Source: Gonatopus flavifemur (Eukaryota; Arthropoda; Insecta; Hymenoptera; Dryinidae). From it: a stretch of DNA of 64,000 nucleotides. Below, piece after piece: positions 45,593 through 56,127 of this stretch. Numbering within the stretch: position 1 is the first letter of the stretch; each line of letters begins with the position of its first letter. Under the pieces are notes generated by a model. It saw only the letters and a program-made list of their open reading frames with translations. It ran no database searches and was not told the origin of the DNA. The translations under genes and the position numbers were made by a program. The DNA is taken from assembly GCA_018340375.1 (NCBI GenBank), contig JAFFJZ010000007.1, positions 5,580,001-5,644,000 of the forward strand. The letters run 5' to 3'.

Positions 45593-45899
45593 ATGAGCAT
45601 GGAGAATGATATATTACGTGAAATATCGTTTGACGACGTAATAAACAATTTCGCTTTGAAAAAAGCTATGAAAGTATTCATATGAGTCATTATTTATGTA
45701 ACTTCTTTATGATTTGTTTTGATGAAAATGCAGTGTGGAAATTATTGATTTCAAGGAACAGATTATATTTGTGGATGAAGTTAATTCTTAAATACAACAA
45801 AACATGTAGATTACGAATATTATTCAAAAATTCATTGAACACATTTCATTTATTCCGTTACTATATATTATTGTAAAGTACTTTTTGATATGTACGTCA

Positions 45900-46285
45900 C
45901 AGGGGGGTGCAACTCGATAAAAACTATACGTAACGTTTTGTCACCATTCGATATTTCCCAAACTGTCCGCACGAGACGCTGATTGTACTATCAGAAAAAG
46001 TCACGTGATACGATAATTTTTCGGCGCCTAATTTTTGAAATCGCTTGACAAATCATATCAATAATGGTGTTGATATATACATACAATTCTTGAATATGTC
46101 ACATAACCAAATATGATAATGACGATACTGACACTCGTATAACGTACGTAGTGTACAAAAAAAACATCACGTGATTTTGACTTAGCTACAGACAGCGCCG
46201 TTCACGGACTTCAAGTGAAGTTTACTGTGGTGACAAAACGTTTCGCGAAACATTTGAAGGTGATTAGGTGAGTTGCACCCCCCTG
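45900..46285. mobile_element. hAT-type MITE, CAGGGGGGTGCAACTC ends
   Basis: 386 bp; CAGGGGGGTGCAACTC at the left and GAGTTGCACCCCCCTG at the right are exact inverted repeats. It is flanked by the exact 8-bp duplication GTACGTCA (45892-45899, 46286-46293) and is non-coding. Confidence 0.9.
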
Positions 46286-46482
46286 GTACGTCATAATTAA
46301 AAATAAAATGCTTTTGTAAACTGTTTTTTCATATTTTTAATATTCATAAACCGGCATTGATAGGAAATGATCATACGATCCAAGCACCTTTTTTTTGCTT
46401 TCGTGCTTGGACAATCCGGGGGCCCCCACCACAATAAGTGCCCAGGGGCCCCCGCTGGGGTGAATCCGGCGCTGTGTATAAG

Positions 46483-47844
46483 TTTAATCGCAATCAGATA
46501 ACCAGAAACGCAAATACGAGCGGTCGCAAAATTACAATTTTCGATAACATGTTTCACTTCCCTTCCCCGTTTCTTTGGGAGGATCAGGTTGGAACTGATA
46601 CAAAACCACTATTAAAATTGCATACAAGTGTGGTGAAAATTCCATAACCATCGAATGGTAAGAACGGAAGATATCCGCTTAATCGCGGCATCTCCGGAAT
46701 TTCAAAATTTCCTTTCAAAGCTGAATGCTCACCCTTTTGCCCCCTCAATTCCGATTTGCCTTAAACTTATATCAGACGATGACGCAACAGATGACACGAA
46801 CATACAGAAGGTATGCTTTCAAAATATTGTCAAATGATGCGCATCGCGGAAGAGGATTTTCCACATTCTTCGACCGATTGAGATGAAACCCATATGGAAA
46901 CACTATTGGATCAAATCTGGGATGTGGTATGAATTTCATCGCGATCGCAAAATCACGATCTTTCAAACGATGTTCCGCAATATTTCCGAAATGCGTTATC
47001 CAATCCGTCTGAAAATTGATAGGCGTCGAGTCCTCGATGAGACGAACAAGTTGTAAAAAGAATCATTCGAATCGATGCATCCTGTAAAGAGTTATCGTTA
47101 ACCATAGAACAGGACACAGACACACGCACACACAGACATTCTTGGGGATCGCGTTTTTGCGACGTTCTGAAGCGTTTGGCAAAGATGAAATACCCCTTTT
47201 TGCATCATCGATTTTCGACCCTATCACAATACTTCCATTTCCTCATACATAAGGAATATGGAAGTAAAATTAATTCCACGGCGTTTTTCGTGACCGATGA
47301 TGCTCACCCATTCTGATCCACGATCATGAGTTGAATGGGGGAACTCTTGATATTGCCATGATCCGTTGTTTCCATTACTCTTTGACCATTCCTGTGTTGT
47401 ATAAAATGTTGCCATCCAAGCTTCTTCAACGTCCTCCCAAGGCTCTGTTGCAGTGCGCAATAGTGTGAGTTGGCTTTCAGAGTTTTCTGTTTCTACACCA
47501 AAAATTTCAGTTATCACTCCTAAGAGCACCAGAACGTACAGACACGTTTCTGAAATGTTTCAAGAACGTAACCGAAACTTCTGCACTGTATGAGACTTGT
47601 GCATTTCATCTGTGCTATTACGGAAGGGATGGTGATATCTGAGAGCTTATCGTAGTGAATATAAATAATGGATTCAGATCAAAAAGAGTGTGTATACAGT
47701 TTGCCACAACTTGGTTATTATCTCTATTCACTGAATGTGATGCACGAGATGGAAATACGATAATTCCAGATGCTATCAATTTTTTGCGCATCTAATCTAC
47801 TCGAGAAACCAATTTCCCTGAAGGAGATAGTTTGCGTGTTGCTT
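46483..47844. other. Region without recognised features
   Basis: Contains the open frame 47224-47529 (-), 101 codons, with the wording EPWEDVEEAWMATFYTTQEW. It looks protein-like but matches nothing I know, and no splice partners are evident. Confidence 0.3.
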
Positions 47845-48114
47845 CACGGAGAAAATCCTACACTAGTGGTTACTGTAGCCCACACAACTGGCTCATGTTT
47901 CGCAAAAAAATCATTTAAACACTACTGGTTATTGTGGTAACATGAATCAGTCGTGTCTCCACAGTAGAGGATAGTGTAAAAAAACGACTCTTTAGTGCGC
48001 AGACACGATTGACCCGTGTTACCACAGTAACCAGTAGTGTTGAAATGATTTTCTTGCGTAACACGAGCCAGTCGTGTGGGCTACAGTAATCACTAGTGTA
48101 GAATTTCCTCCGTG
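47845..48114. mobile_element. Palindromic MITE, CACGG...CCGTG, TT duplication
   Basis: 270 bp. CACGGAGAAAATCCTACAC and GTGTAGAATTTCCTCCGTG are the ends; the arms of about 110 bp mirror each other (GGTTACTGTAGCCCACACAA / GTGTGGGCTACAGTAATCAC). The flanking dinucleotide is TT on both sides. Confidence 0.8.
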
Positions 48115-48608
48115 TTCCTTGCTTCCAGGAGTATAGAATTCGGCACTTCGTGTATTGAACACTGATACTATCTCATTCGAGAGATTCAATAGCACCTGTG
48201 ATGGAATTCTGCGAACATTGTTACCATTCTTCGCCCGGTGTTACAACATTATCACTTGGCTTGATAAGGAGTGTTGTAAAATTACACAATACACTGTTGA
48301 ATTGTCCTATACTAGTGCCAAATCTGACGACAACACAAATGTAGGATGCCATAATTCAAACGTCAAAATTTTGTCAAAAACCTTAATCTGCTGCGTCCAG
48401 ATTTATGCGAGGGACACCAAGGAGTAATGTTGTCTCTCTTGAACAATTTCCTAAATTCCGCGCGGTCCAGAATATTCTGTGATTTTACACACCATTTCGT
48501 GGTATAAAACTTTGTTTTCCTGATTGCACACAGGGCTTTGTCATCCCACTCATCATGAGAGCCAAAACTTGGAATAATTCACACTGTGAAAAAAATTAGA
48601 CACGAAAT

Positions 48609-49091
48609 TCAGGAAAATGACTGGATTTTTTCACTGCAAATTGTGAAAGATGTCATCTCACACAACATATGGTGCACGCGTTTATTGAAAATACAAAAAT
48701 CACACAAAATAACCCACTCTAGTTTTTTCAATGGACTGCTTGCTGAAACTTTTCCCCGTTTGAAAATAATATCTAATTCTCTATCAATCAGCAAACGAAT
48801 TAGGGATCCTGTCATCGATCCTGGTAATGATTGATGGGTTTCAAGGAGCAATTTTCCCTCGACATTGGAGTTCAGAAATGAGCGCAGGTCTTCTCGATTT
48901 GGACTAAACATGGCCAAGTGAATGTTTTCGAGTTCTTTGCATTTAATGCGAACAACTTGAAAGGTGTCATTACGAGTGGTATTATTTCCTTCAACCAAGG
49001 AATTATCCGGTGAAATGATCATAAGGCCATCTTCAAGCGTGGCGTCAACAGTCAAAGGTGCTGGAGATGAATTTGCTGTCTGAGGCCACAT
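48609..49091 (-). CDS. Unrecognised 160-codon open frame
   Basis: The longest unassigned frame in the window. The product has a plausible composition (NNTTRNDTFQVVRIKCKEL, SLPGSMTGSLIRLLIDRELD, LEWVILCDFCIFNKR) but no motif I can name. It starts MWPQTANSSPAPLTVDATLED and has no signal peptide or membrane segment. It could be a degraded transposon ORF or an exon. No promoter or splice evidence. Confidence 0.25.
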   Translation of the reverse strand: MWPQTANSSPAPLTVDATLEDGLMIISPDNSLVEGNNTTRNDTFQVVRIKCKELENIHLAMFSPNREDLRSFLNSNVEGKLLLETHQSLPGSMTGSLIRLLIDRELDIIFKRGKVSASSPLKKLEWVILCDFCIFNKRVHHMLCEMTSFTICSEKIQSFS

Positions 49092-49432
49092 GGCTACTTA
49101 ATATCTTGGGGAATTGGGATGCGTTCTCACTAGCAGATGGCTTGCGTAGAAGGAGATCAGGATGAGAACAGACACAAGCGAAGTAATGTTTTTATAACAC
49201 GGGAAATTTTTTATTTCGATTTTGATATCCCAATTTTCGTTCACTAATGAGAATTGGAAACTGTATTGTAATCAAATACGTAACAACGTTTGTGTTATTT
49301 CGCAAAAAAGCAAGTATTTTTTTTATGCCTTAGGTTTGAAAAGTTCGATATCAAATTTGAAAATTGAACAATTATTACTTCACTTTGGATTTTCAAACAT
49401 TCGCACGAATTCCTCTCAATCTTTTGATCGTC

Positions 49433-49860
49433 CTACACGTGAATTTTCGTCAATATAAAGGGAGCTGTAGCCACACCGAAAGGCAGACAAGTAAATTCAT
49501 ATAATTCTCCTTGAAATATGAATCTCGAATACTTGCGACTATTCTCATGCATCTCTATCAAATAATAAGTATCTTTTGAATCTATAGATACCATGAACCA
49601 ATTGAAATTCAATAATTTCTGTGCTACTATAGTATCTTCCATCTTAAAATGTTCTGCCTCTATGAATCTATTTAAACTCTTCAAGTTTCAAATGAAACGT
49701 TTTGATCCATCAGGCTGAGGCACCAAAAAATAAGATGAAAGATATTGTACTTCCTCCCCTTCACATTTGACTACAACTCCTTTATTTTGCAACTTATTAA
49801 TCGCTTCCTTCAACTCTAATATTTCCTCTCTGTTTCTTCGAGGCTCTATTGGTGTTCGAT
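49433..49860 (-). pseudogene. DIRS-like reverse transcriptase, N-terminal half
   Basis: Reads PIEPRRNREEILELKEAINK, GVVVKCEGEEVQYLSSYFLV, PQPDGSKRFI, one TGA stop, NLKSLNRFIEAEHFKMEDTI, FMVSIDSKDTYYLIEM (motif A with its catalytic Asp) and FTCLPFGVATAPFILTK, then ends at 49433. The YxDD box and everything downstream are missing. It follows gag after a 1-nt frame change. Confidence 0.65.
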
Positions 49861-51240
49861 TCTGTGTGACTTTTCTTACGAAAATTAATTTTGTAACCCT
49901 TGATACACCCTAGGATGAATTTACTGTGTGTAACCTTCTTCCATTCATCTATGTCATTTGCTAATTTCCCTGCAATTCTACATACGTCTATTTTTTGCGT
50001 GAATGATTTCTCGCAGGGCCCCGACTGCTGCTCGTTTTTGGGAGATATTGCCGTCTGGCCTTGAAGTTGATCATCCTTCACACTTTGTACTCTTTGTATC
50101 CCGCTTGCCCGGACCTTCTTGCAAACGGGCGTTGAAAGTTCAAACGTCCTCTCTCCTCCTCCTCGTCCTCCTCTACTAGACGAAGCTTCTCCTTGTTGTG
50201 TGTGTATCTTAGTATCTTTAGTCATCGACTTTGCAGCCTTTGACTCTTTGATTCTATCTGCCAGATTCGCTCCATACGAAGGAGAATCAGTCTTTACGTT
50301 CGATAATACGTCCTCAAACTGTTACGTCTCGATACCTGGCAGTATGAAAGCTTTGCGTGCTGTTGTCTGTTTATACCACAGATCCGATAATAACTTCCCA
50401 GAATCACACAATCGTTGCAGTAAAACAGACTTCTCCACGTCTTCATTATCTAATAGCATAGTCACACTATCCCCTAATGCCAGTGCTGCTCCAATTGATT
50501 CCTGGTATCCTTCTAGGTACTCGTCTCTCTTAATTGCTGACTCGGACATATTCAATTTTGATTCTATATTCAACGATGGCGCTTTCAAAAACTCGAGACC
50601 GACATAACTTTTTAGTAATATGTCCTTTTCTTCTTTAGGTAACCCAACTTCTGTCCAGTACCTGAATCGATTCTTCAACGAGTCATGAAACTTGAGGTCT
50701 GGTACCTCCTTTTTTGTTGGATCATCTCCCAACACTTCTAAAAACCCATCGTCTAACCAGTCCACCTGGTAATCTTCCTTGTCCACTGGTAACTGCGTTG
50801 CAGGTTGCCCTCCTACGTCTTCGACGTCAACCATCATCTCTGTATTTGGAGTTATATTCTCCTTGTTCGCAACATTACCAGAGTATGTTTGATCTAGCGT
50901 CACAGAAAGCGAAAAAATATATAATTTTTACTGTCCATATACTTTGGTTTATAACATGTTCCACCTCTCGTGTGGACTCGTTATCCTTTTTTCTTGTTTT
51001 CTGAATTTAACTTATCCATTTGTAACCTGCCTTACCTCTCGTGTAAGTTCATTACTTTTTTTTCTTGAATATATGTATATGTATTCATGATCTTTACGTA
51101 CCAACAATTTTGCTCCCATCTGACAAGCCACTGTCTGATGAATCTTCTGAAAAATCGCGATTTCGAATTTGATTTCCCAATTTTTCAATCTTCTTCAATA
51201 AATACTTTCTATTCGCACTCTTCTTCTTCCTTTTATCCAT
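49797..51240 (-). pseudogene. DIRS-like gag with one intron
   Basis: Exon 1, 51240-51102: MDKRKKKSANRKYLLKKIEK ... SSDSGLSDGSKIV, Lys-rich then acidic. Intron 51101-50895 (207 bp, GTACGT ... GCTAG), phase 1; the splice creates Asp and continues QTYSGNVANKENITPN. Exon 2 carries KFHDSLKNRFRYWTEVGLPK, VGLEFLKAPSLNIESKL, SAIKRDEYLEGYQESIGAAL and ARKAFILPGIET, then one in-frame TAA, then YGANLADRIKESKAAKS, an Arg/Gly patch (SSSRGGRGGG) and AGKLANDIDEWKKVTHSKFI with CIKGYKINF. One stop and a frame change before RT make it inactive. Confidence 0.6.
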
Positions 51241-51521
51241 TTTTCTATTGTAGAACTATAAAAATAACTCGGGACTCAAAACACGTTGCTGCACCTGTCG
51301 CACAACAAAAACTAATGAGGATAAGCAGGAGGTGGGGAGAAACGCGGAAAACAAGACGGAAGCGTGTTCAGATATTGATTTTTCAGTTACTTGAGACCTT
51401 CAAACGTTGTGGCATCTGGTGTACGACGGGGCGTACTACAGTGTAATCAAATGTAATCTCGGAGAACGAGGCTTGAAATTTAATACAGCATTATTGACAC
51501 AAGATTTCTTGATTCTGAAAA
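51241..51521. other. Upstream of DIRS gag and transposase-like gene
   Basis: About 280 bp between two divergent element genes; no promoter motif is confidently seen. Confidence 0.3.
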
Positions 51522-53365
51522 ATGTCTGCAACTCAAAGTTTCGTTGATCGCTGTTGTAACCCTTTGCACAAAATCCACCACAAATTCAAATCAAGAGATT
51601 GGAGAAGTATTTCTCCGAATCTACAAAAAAGTTTCCCAGTATCCTTCCCGATGCAAAAGTGTGTGGGTTATGCAGAAAAAAAGCTGCTGCTTGTTCTGGA
51701 GAGAAGCCTCCAATTGATGCACAAGATGATTCGTTCGGTCATGTTTCACTCAAGGTATTGATATCATATTTCCAATTGCTAAAAAGACAATTTGTCCATC
51801 AGTGGAGAAGGAACAATACATTTATGTGGATGACAATTGATTACTACGATATGTTTCACATAATTCAGGATGACGATGATGATGGTATTGATGAATATGG
51901 TCATGACGATGATTACCAGCCATTAGAGAAGAAACCAAGAGATTGTAATATTGAGAAACATGAATCGGCTATGGAGGTTCTTGATCAAATTAAGCAGAAA
52001 TATAAAACTTCCTCGAGTGGTTCGGAAAAAGTATTACTCCTCACACTTGCGCCAAAATCCTGGGGTCGGAAGAGGCTTGCTGACGAGTTTGATACTTCTG
52101 AACGCCAAGCTAGGACAGCTATCGAACTGGTAAAAGAAAATGGTATTTTAACGTCACCATCCCCAAGGAAGGGTCATGCTTTAGCTTTTGGAATAAAAAA
52201 AAAGATCATCAGTTCCTACAATGATGACGAGAATAGTCGTATAATGCCGGGCATGGGAGATTTTGTTTCAGTTAAAAAAGAAGACGGATCACGAGAGCAC
52301 GTACAAAAGAGATTGATTCTACGCGATCTTTCAGAATTATATTTTGCTTTCAAAGATCAGAATCCTACTGTTCCGGTCAGTCTCTCTACATTCTCACAGC
52401 TTAGACCTCGTAATTGCGTACTCGCTGGTGCTAGTGGAACGCATACTGTTTGCGTTTGTGTCCACCACGAGAATGTCATTTTAATGCTTGATGCGATAGA
52501 TATTCAAAAATTACCACCCGGATAATCCAATCGCCAGTTATCATGATGCTCTCAAAATGTTTTTATGTCAGGATCCATGTGCCGAATGTTATCTCGATGA
52601 ATGTTTATTAAGTCCTGGCAAAGAGGGTTTCCAGAATTTTTTACAAACAGTTTTCGAAGACAATTGCATCGAAAAACTCGAATATCAAATTTGGCAACAG
52701 ACTGATCGTTGCACTTTGCGTACTGAAGTAGGAGATGCAGAAGATTTTTTGGAAGAACTTTCTCGTTGCCTTTCGAAACTCAAATTCCATTCATTCGTTG
52801 CAAAACAGCAGTCATCTTTTCTCAGAAATTTGAAGGATAATTTACAAGAAGGAGAATTTTTAGTTTTATGCGATTTTGCGGAAAATTATGCGTTTGTAGC
52901 CCAGAATGCTGCACAGAGTTTCCACAACAACGACCAAATGACAATTTTCACCACAGTCATTCACTACAAACGAGGAAACGAACTCAGTCATCGGAGCATT
53001 GCTATTTTATCGGATAATTTGAATCACGATACAATCGCTGTGTACGAATTCCAAAAAATTATAATAGCATACCTGAAAGAGCATTTTCAACCAAGAAAAA
53101 TTCTCTATTTTACGGATGGAGCATCTTCAGCACTTAGAGCACAAGAATACAACTTCAGCACAAGAATAGATATGATTTCAAGAATCTTTTGTATCATTAC
53201 AAAGATTTTTGAATAGTAGCTGAATGGCATTCCCATGCAACCGCTTATGGAAGAGCCCGTTGTGACGGTAATCTGAAACGACTAGCAGCTCGAGCGAGTC
53301 TTCAAGAGAAGAAACAATCCCAGGAACGCTCAACTATCATTGTTTCATACCAACTTCGAACATGA
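51522..53365 (+). pseudogene. Third transposase-like gene, few frameshifts
   Basis: ATG 51522 (MSATQSFVDRCCNPLHKIHH), a frameshift near 51595, then LEKYFSESTKKFPSILPDAK with CGLCRKKAAAC, Cys-rich and possibly metal-binding. A 114-bp phase-0 intron (51755-51868, GTATTG...ATTCAG) is likely; it has no stops. Then LTLAPKSWGRKRLADEF, MPGMGDFVSVKKED, QLRPRNCVLAGASGTHTVCV, a frameshift near 52515, CQDPCAECYLDECLL, LVLCDFAENYAFVAQNAAQS, ILYFTDGASSALR, another frame change near 53210 and AEWHSHATAYGRARCDG then LKRLAARASLQ. From memory this is a recurrent uncharacterised arthropod/cnidarian family. Asp in LCDFAENY, Asp in FTDGAS and Glu in AEWH suggest a DDE-type core (inference). The stretch CDGNLKRLA lacks a few residues usual in the family. 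Confidence 0.55.
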
Positions 53366-53497
53366 CTTTGCATTTACGAGTATTGTCGTCATCATTGAAT
53401 GTAGATGTTTTCCAGCTGATGAAAATTAAAAAAAAAATTGATACGAATAATAAATTGCGCTAAATATATTGCTTCGAGCAGAATTATTCCATATTTA

Positions 53498-54706
53498 TTA
53501 TATTATTTGAATTTTTTCTATCTTGTCTAAATACTTTGAGGCCCATATAGGTGAGACATAGAGAAAGACTGGAGTAACCATAGACTCGAGAAGTTTGCAT
53601 ACTCCGTTCATGTTGTTTGCTTTGACTTTGATTGTGATAAATATAACTGCCCACATAGGGGTTTTTGTATTTTTAGTCGGTGTTTGCAAAGCATTAAGAC
53701 CAGGTACTGAAGAGGTAAAAGGGAGGCCCAACTAAACATGTCTTCATACAATTTCTATTCCTTCTCCCAAATATTTGAAAATTGGTTTCTTTTTTCCTAT
53801 TCGCCCCGACTTCTTGAACATGATTATTCTAGTTTTTGCGATATTGATTTGTAATTCATTCGAATTACAATATCCAGTAAACGCCATCATTTTATGTTCC
53901 AAATCCATTTCAGAGGTTGCCAAGATGGTTAGATCATCTGCATATTCAAGATCTAAAAGTTCATGGGATTCATCTATACTTATCCCATAAAGGCCTTCAC
54001 TAGTTAAAAATGAATTGAGGTCTGCGATGAAAAGTGAAAATAAAAGTGGGCTCAGCATTTCACCTTGGAGAACGCCTCCAGTGATATCTATGGGTTCAGA
54101 AAATTCACCGTCTCGCTTCACACATAGAGTTGCCGAATCATAGATACTCTTGAGAATCCTTATCAGTTTTGCACTTAGGCCAACCGTTAAAAGTTTGGTC
54201 CAAGGGATTTCATGATCGATGGAGGCAGAAGCTCTTCTGAAGTCTATCAACAAGCCATATTCCGTTGAGCTAGGATGTCTTGGGTTCATCTGTATAGTAG
54301 ATTGGAGAGTGGAGTGTAATCTAGGCAACCTCTGTTGCTTCTCAAGTATTATTTTGTGTTTTTGGCCCATTTCCTAATCCTGATATTCGAAATGTCAGTA
54401 AAAATTTTTACGATGTGGTTAACTAAGGCGATTCCTCTGGAGTTTACCGGGTCATCTTCAACGCCTTTCTTTTTGTACAACATACACATTAACAAAGAAG
54501 ATCAATCTTCAGGCGTTTGTTCATTCTGTAGGATTTTATTGAATAAATTGACTGAAAAAAGTTCCCAATTTTGCGGGAGCATTCTGAAGAATTCGTTACT
54601 AATTTGATCTGATCCTGACGCTTTATTACATTTAGCCAGTTTGATCACATATTAAAGCTCACCATATGTTGTATTACCGTTCAAAAAAGGGTCTCCTATA
54701 TCAAAA
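53498..54706 (-). pseudogene. LINE 3 reverse transcriptase
   Basis: DPFLNGNTTYGEL, KASGSDQISNEFFRMLPQNW, KILQNEQTPED (about 54700-54480), a frame change, then the open frame 54370-53744 with LLIDFRRASASIDHEI (motif A; the usual AFDS is altered), ITGGVLQGEMLSPLLFSLFI, LEYADDLTILAT (motif C, intact) and NIAKTRIIMFKKSG; a final piece (53731-53498) ends SPIWASKYLDKIEKIQ. Frameshifts and truncation inactivate it. Confidence 0.8.
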
Positions 54707-54708
54707 TA

Positions 54709-55966
54709 TTAGGTTGGTAAAAAAGTCTTGCAACACACAAAAAAGTGAAAAAAAGAAGTTTTGATTATTCTCATGATATAATATTATTGAGTCATGTATG
54801 CTCCCTCTGCATCCGCAACTCGTCCCCAACACTCTGGTAAACTTTGCACGCCCTCCGTCCAAAATTGTTTTGATCGTGGGTTGAAAGAGTCGTTCAGCGC
54901 ATTTTCGAGATCGGCGGGATCATCAAATCCCTTATCCTGTAATTAATTTTCCAATGGCAGAAGGAGATGGTGGTCGGTAGGAGCCAAGTCTGGTGTATAC
55001 GGTGGATGTGGTGGAACTTCCCAACCAAGCTGCGAGATACAGTCTCGTGTCATCTTAGCTACGTGGAGTCAAGCGCTGTCATGGAGAAGTCGAACTTGGA
55101 CACGTCTACGCCTTTTTAGTTTGATAATTTCAGCCAGTTTTTGCAGTTGTCCAGTGTAAGTCTCCGCCGATATCTTGGTTCCAGCTGGTAGCAATTTGTA
55201 AAAGAGCAAGTCCTCAGAGTCCCACCAATAACAGAGTAATACTCTTTGTACTCCGCGAGGCAGTTTAGAGCTTGACTCTGGTTTTTCTCCTTTCGGTAGC
55301 CACCGTCGCTTGCGTGTGTGATTAACATAGAGCACCCAACTTTCATCTTCAGTGACGATTCCTCGAAGAAAATCCTTTCTGTTCGGACGATGCAGAAGTG
55401 GAAAACATATAGATACCGGTGACGCTTTGTTTGATCCACTCAGATCGTGTGGTATCCAAGACGACACAACTTTTCTATATCCCACCTCTTGTAAATGTTG
55501 GAGAATCGTGGGGTGGCTACAACCGAGTTTGCTGGATAATTCTCGTGACGACGTGTTAGACTTTGCCTTCATAAGTGCACGCAGTCTTTCATCGTCAACA
55601 GCTGATTCCCTGCCGCACCTGGGTTAGTCTTCAAAAGACGTATCGCTCAACGAAAACGTTCATACCAACGAGATACAGTTGAATGATGAACAACGTCTGA
55701 CTCGAACGTGCTGCAAATACTAGCGGCTGCAGCTCTTGCAGAATGCCCTTGTGAAAATTCGAAACAAGCGATTGCTCGAAGTGCACTTTGTTCCATTTTT
55801 GCTCGTACTGCTTGCGCGGAACAACTGACTGGTTTCTTACCACTGCAGAATGGGAGGTTCCAGATCAATCCCGCATAAACGGCTCTCGAATGTTCTCGAA
55901 CTTTGTTATTAGAAAAAAAAAATTGATTGAAAAAAACGGTGTCGCAAGATTTTCTCACCAACCAAA
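54709..55966 (-). mobile_element. Mariner 2, inserted in LINE 3
   Basis: 1258 bp; left end TTAGGTTGGTAAAAAAGTCT after TA (54707-54708), right end mirrored as AGATTTTCTCACCAACCAAA. The right TA is mutated to TC. Length and coding strand are normal for mariner. Confidence 0.85.
54784..55796 (-). pseudogene. Mariner 2 transposase
   Basis: ATG 55796 (MEQSALRAIACFEFSQGHSA), STVSRWYERFR then a stop and a damaged stretch, SKLGCSHPTILQHLQEVGYR, SWIPHDLSGS, VTEDESWVLYV (first Asp), WDSEDLLFYKLLPAGTKI, LLHDSA (second Asp; Asn of HDNA replaced by Ser), a TGA, then YTPDLAPTDHHL (third Asp) and a stop at 54784. The catalytic acids are kept; stops and frame changes inactivate it. Confidence 0.85.
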
Positions 55967-56127
55967 TCATTATTAGAGTTCACATTCCAAGTCGCATCAA
56001 CATTTGTGAAAAAATTTTTCCCATTGCCCCAACGAAATTGGAGACTTCTCCCTCAACTTAGTCCGGAATTCGTTTGCAGCCTCCCAAAATCTAGCATCAT
56101 GTGCCTTTGAAAAATTTTCCAATGATA

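Larger units (their letters stand above)
42751..46474. mobile_element. 3.7-kb hAT-ended element without recognised transposase
   Basis: Starts CAGCGCCGGATTTAC and ends GTGAATCCGGCGCTG. The flanks CGTATAAG and TGTATAAG form an 8-bp duplication with one difference. GGGGCCC-rich subterminal sequence is present at both ends (GTGCCCAGGGCCCCCC, TGCCCAGGGGCCCCC). No hAT domain was found inside. It contains the MITE-like repeat at 43046, the foldback at 43952-45592 and the MITE at 45900. Confidence 0.75.
49433..51240 (-). mobile_element. DIRS-like retrotransposon fragment
   Basis: Minus strand: gag-like ORF (51240 to about 49860) followed by the N-terminal half of a reverse transcriptase (about 49810 to 49433), where the element stops. 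RT wording (FLVPQPDGSKRFI, NLKSLNRFIEAEHFKME, CLPFGVATAPF) and gag wording (LKAPSLN) are those I associate with DIRS-type elements of insects. No tyrosine recombinase, RNase H or terminal repeat is seen here. Confidence 0.65.
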
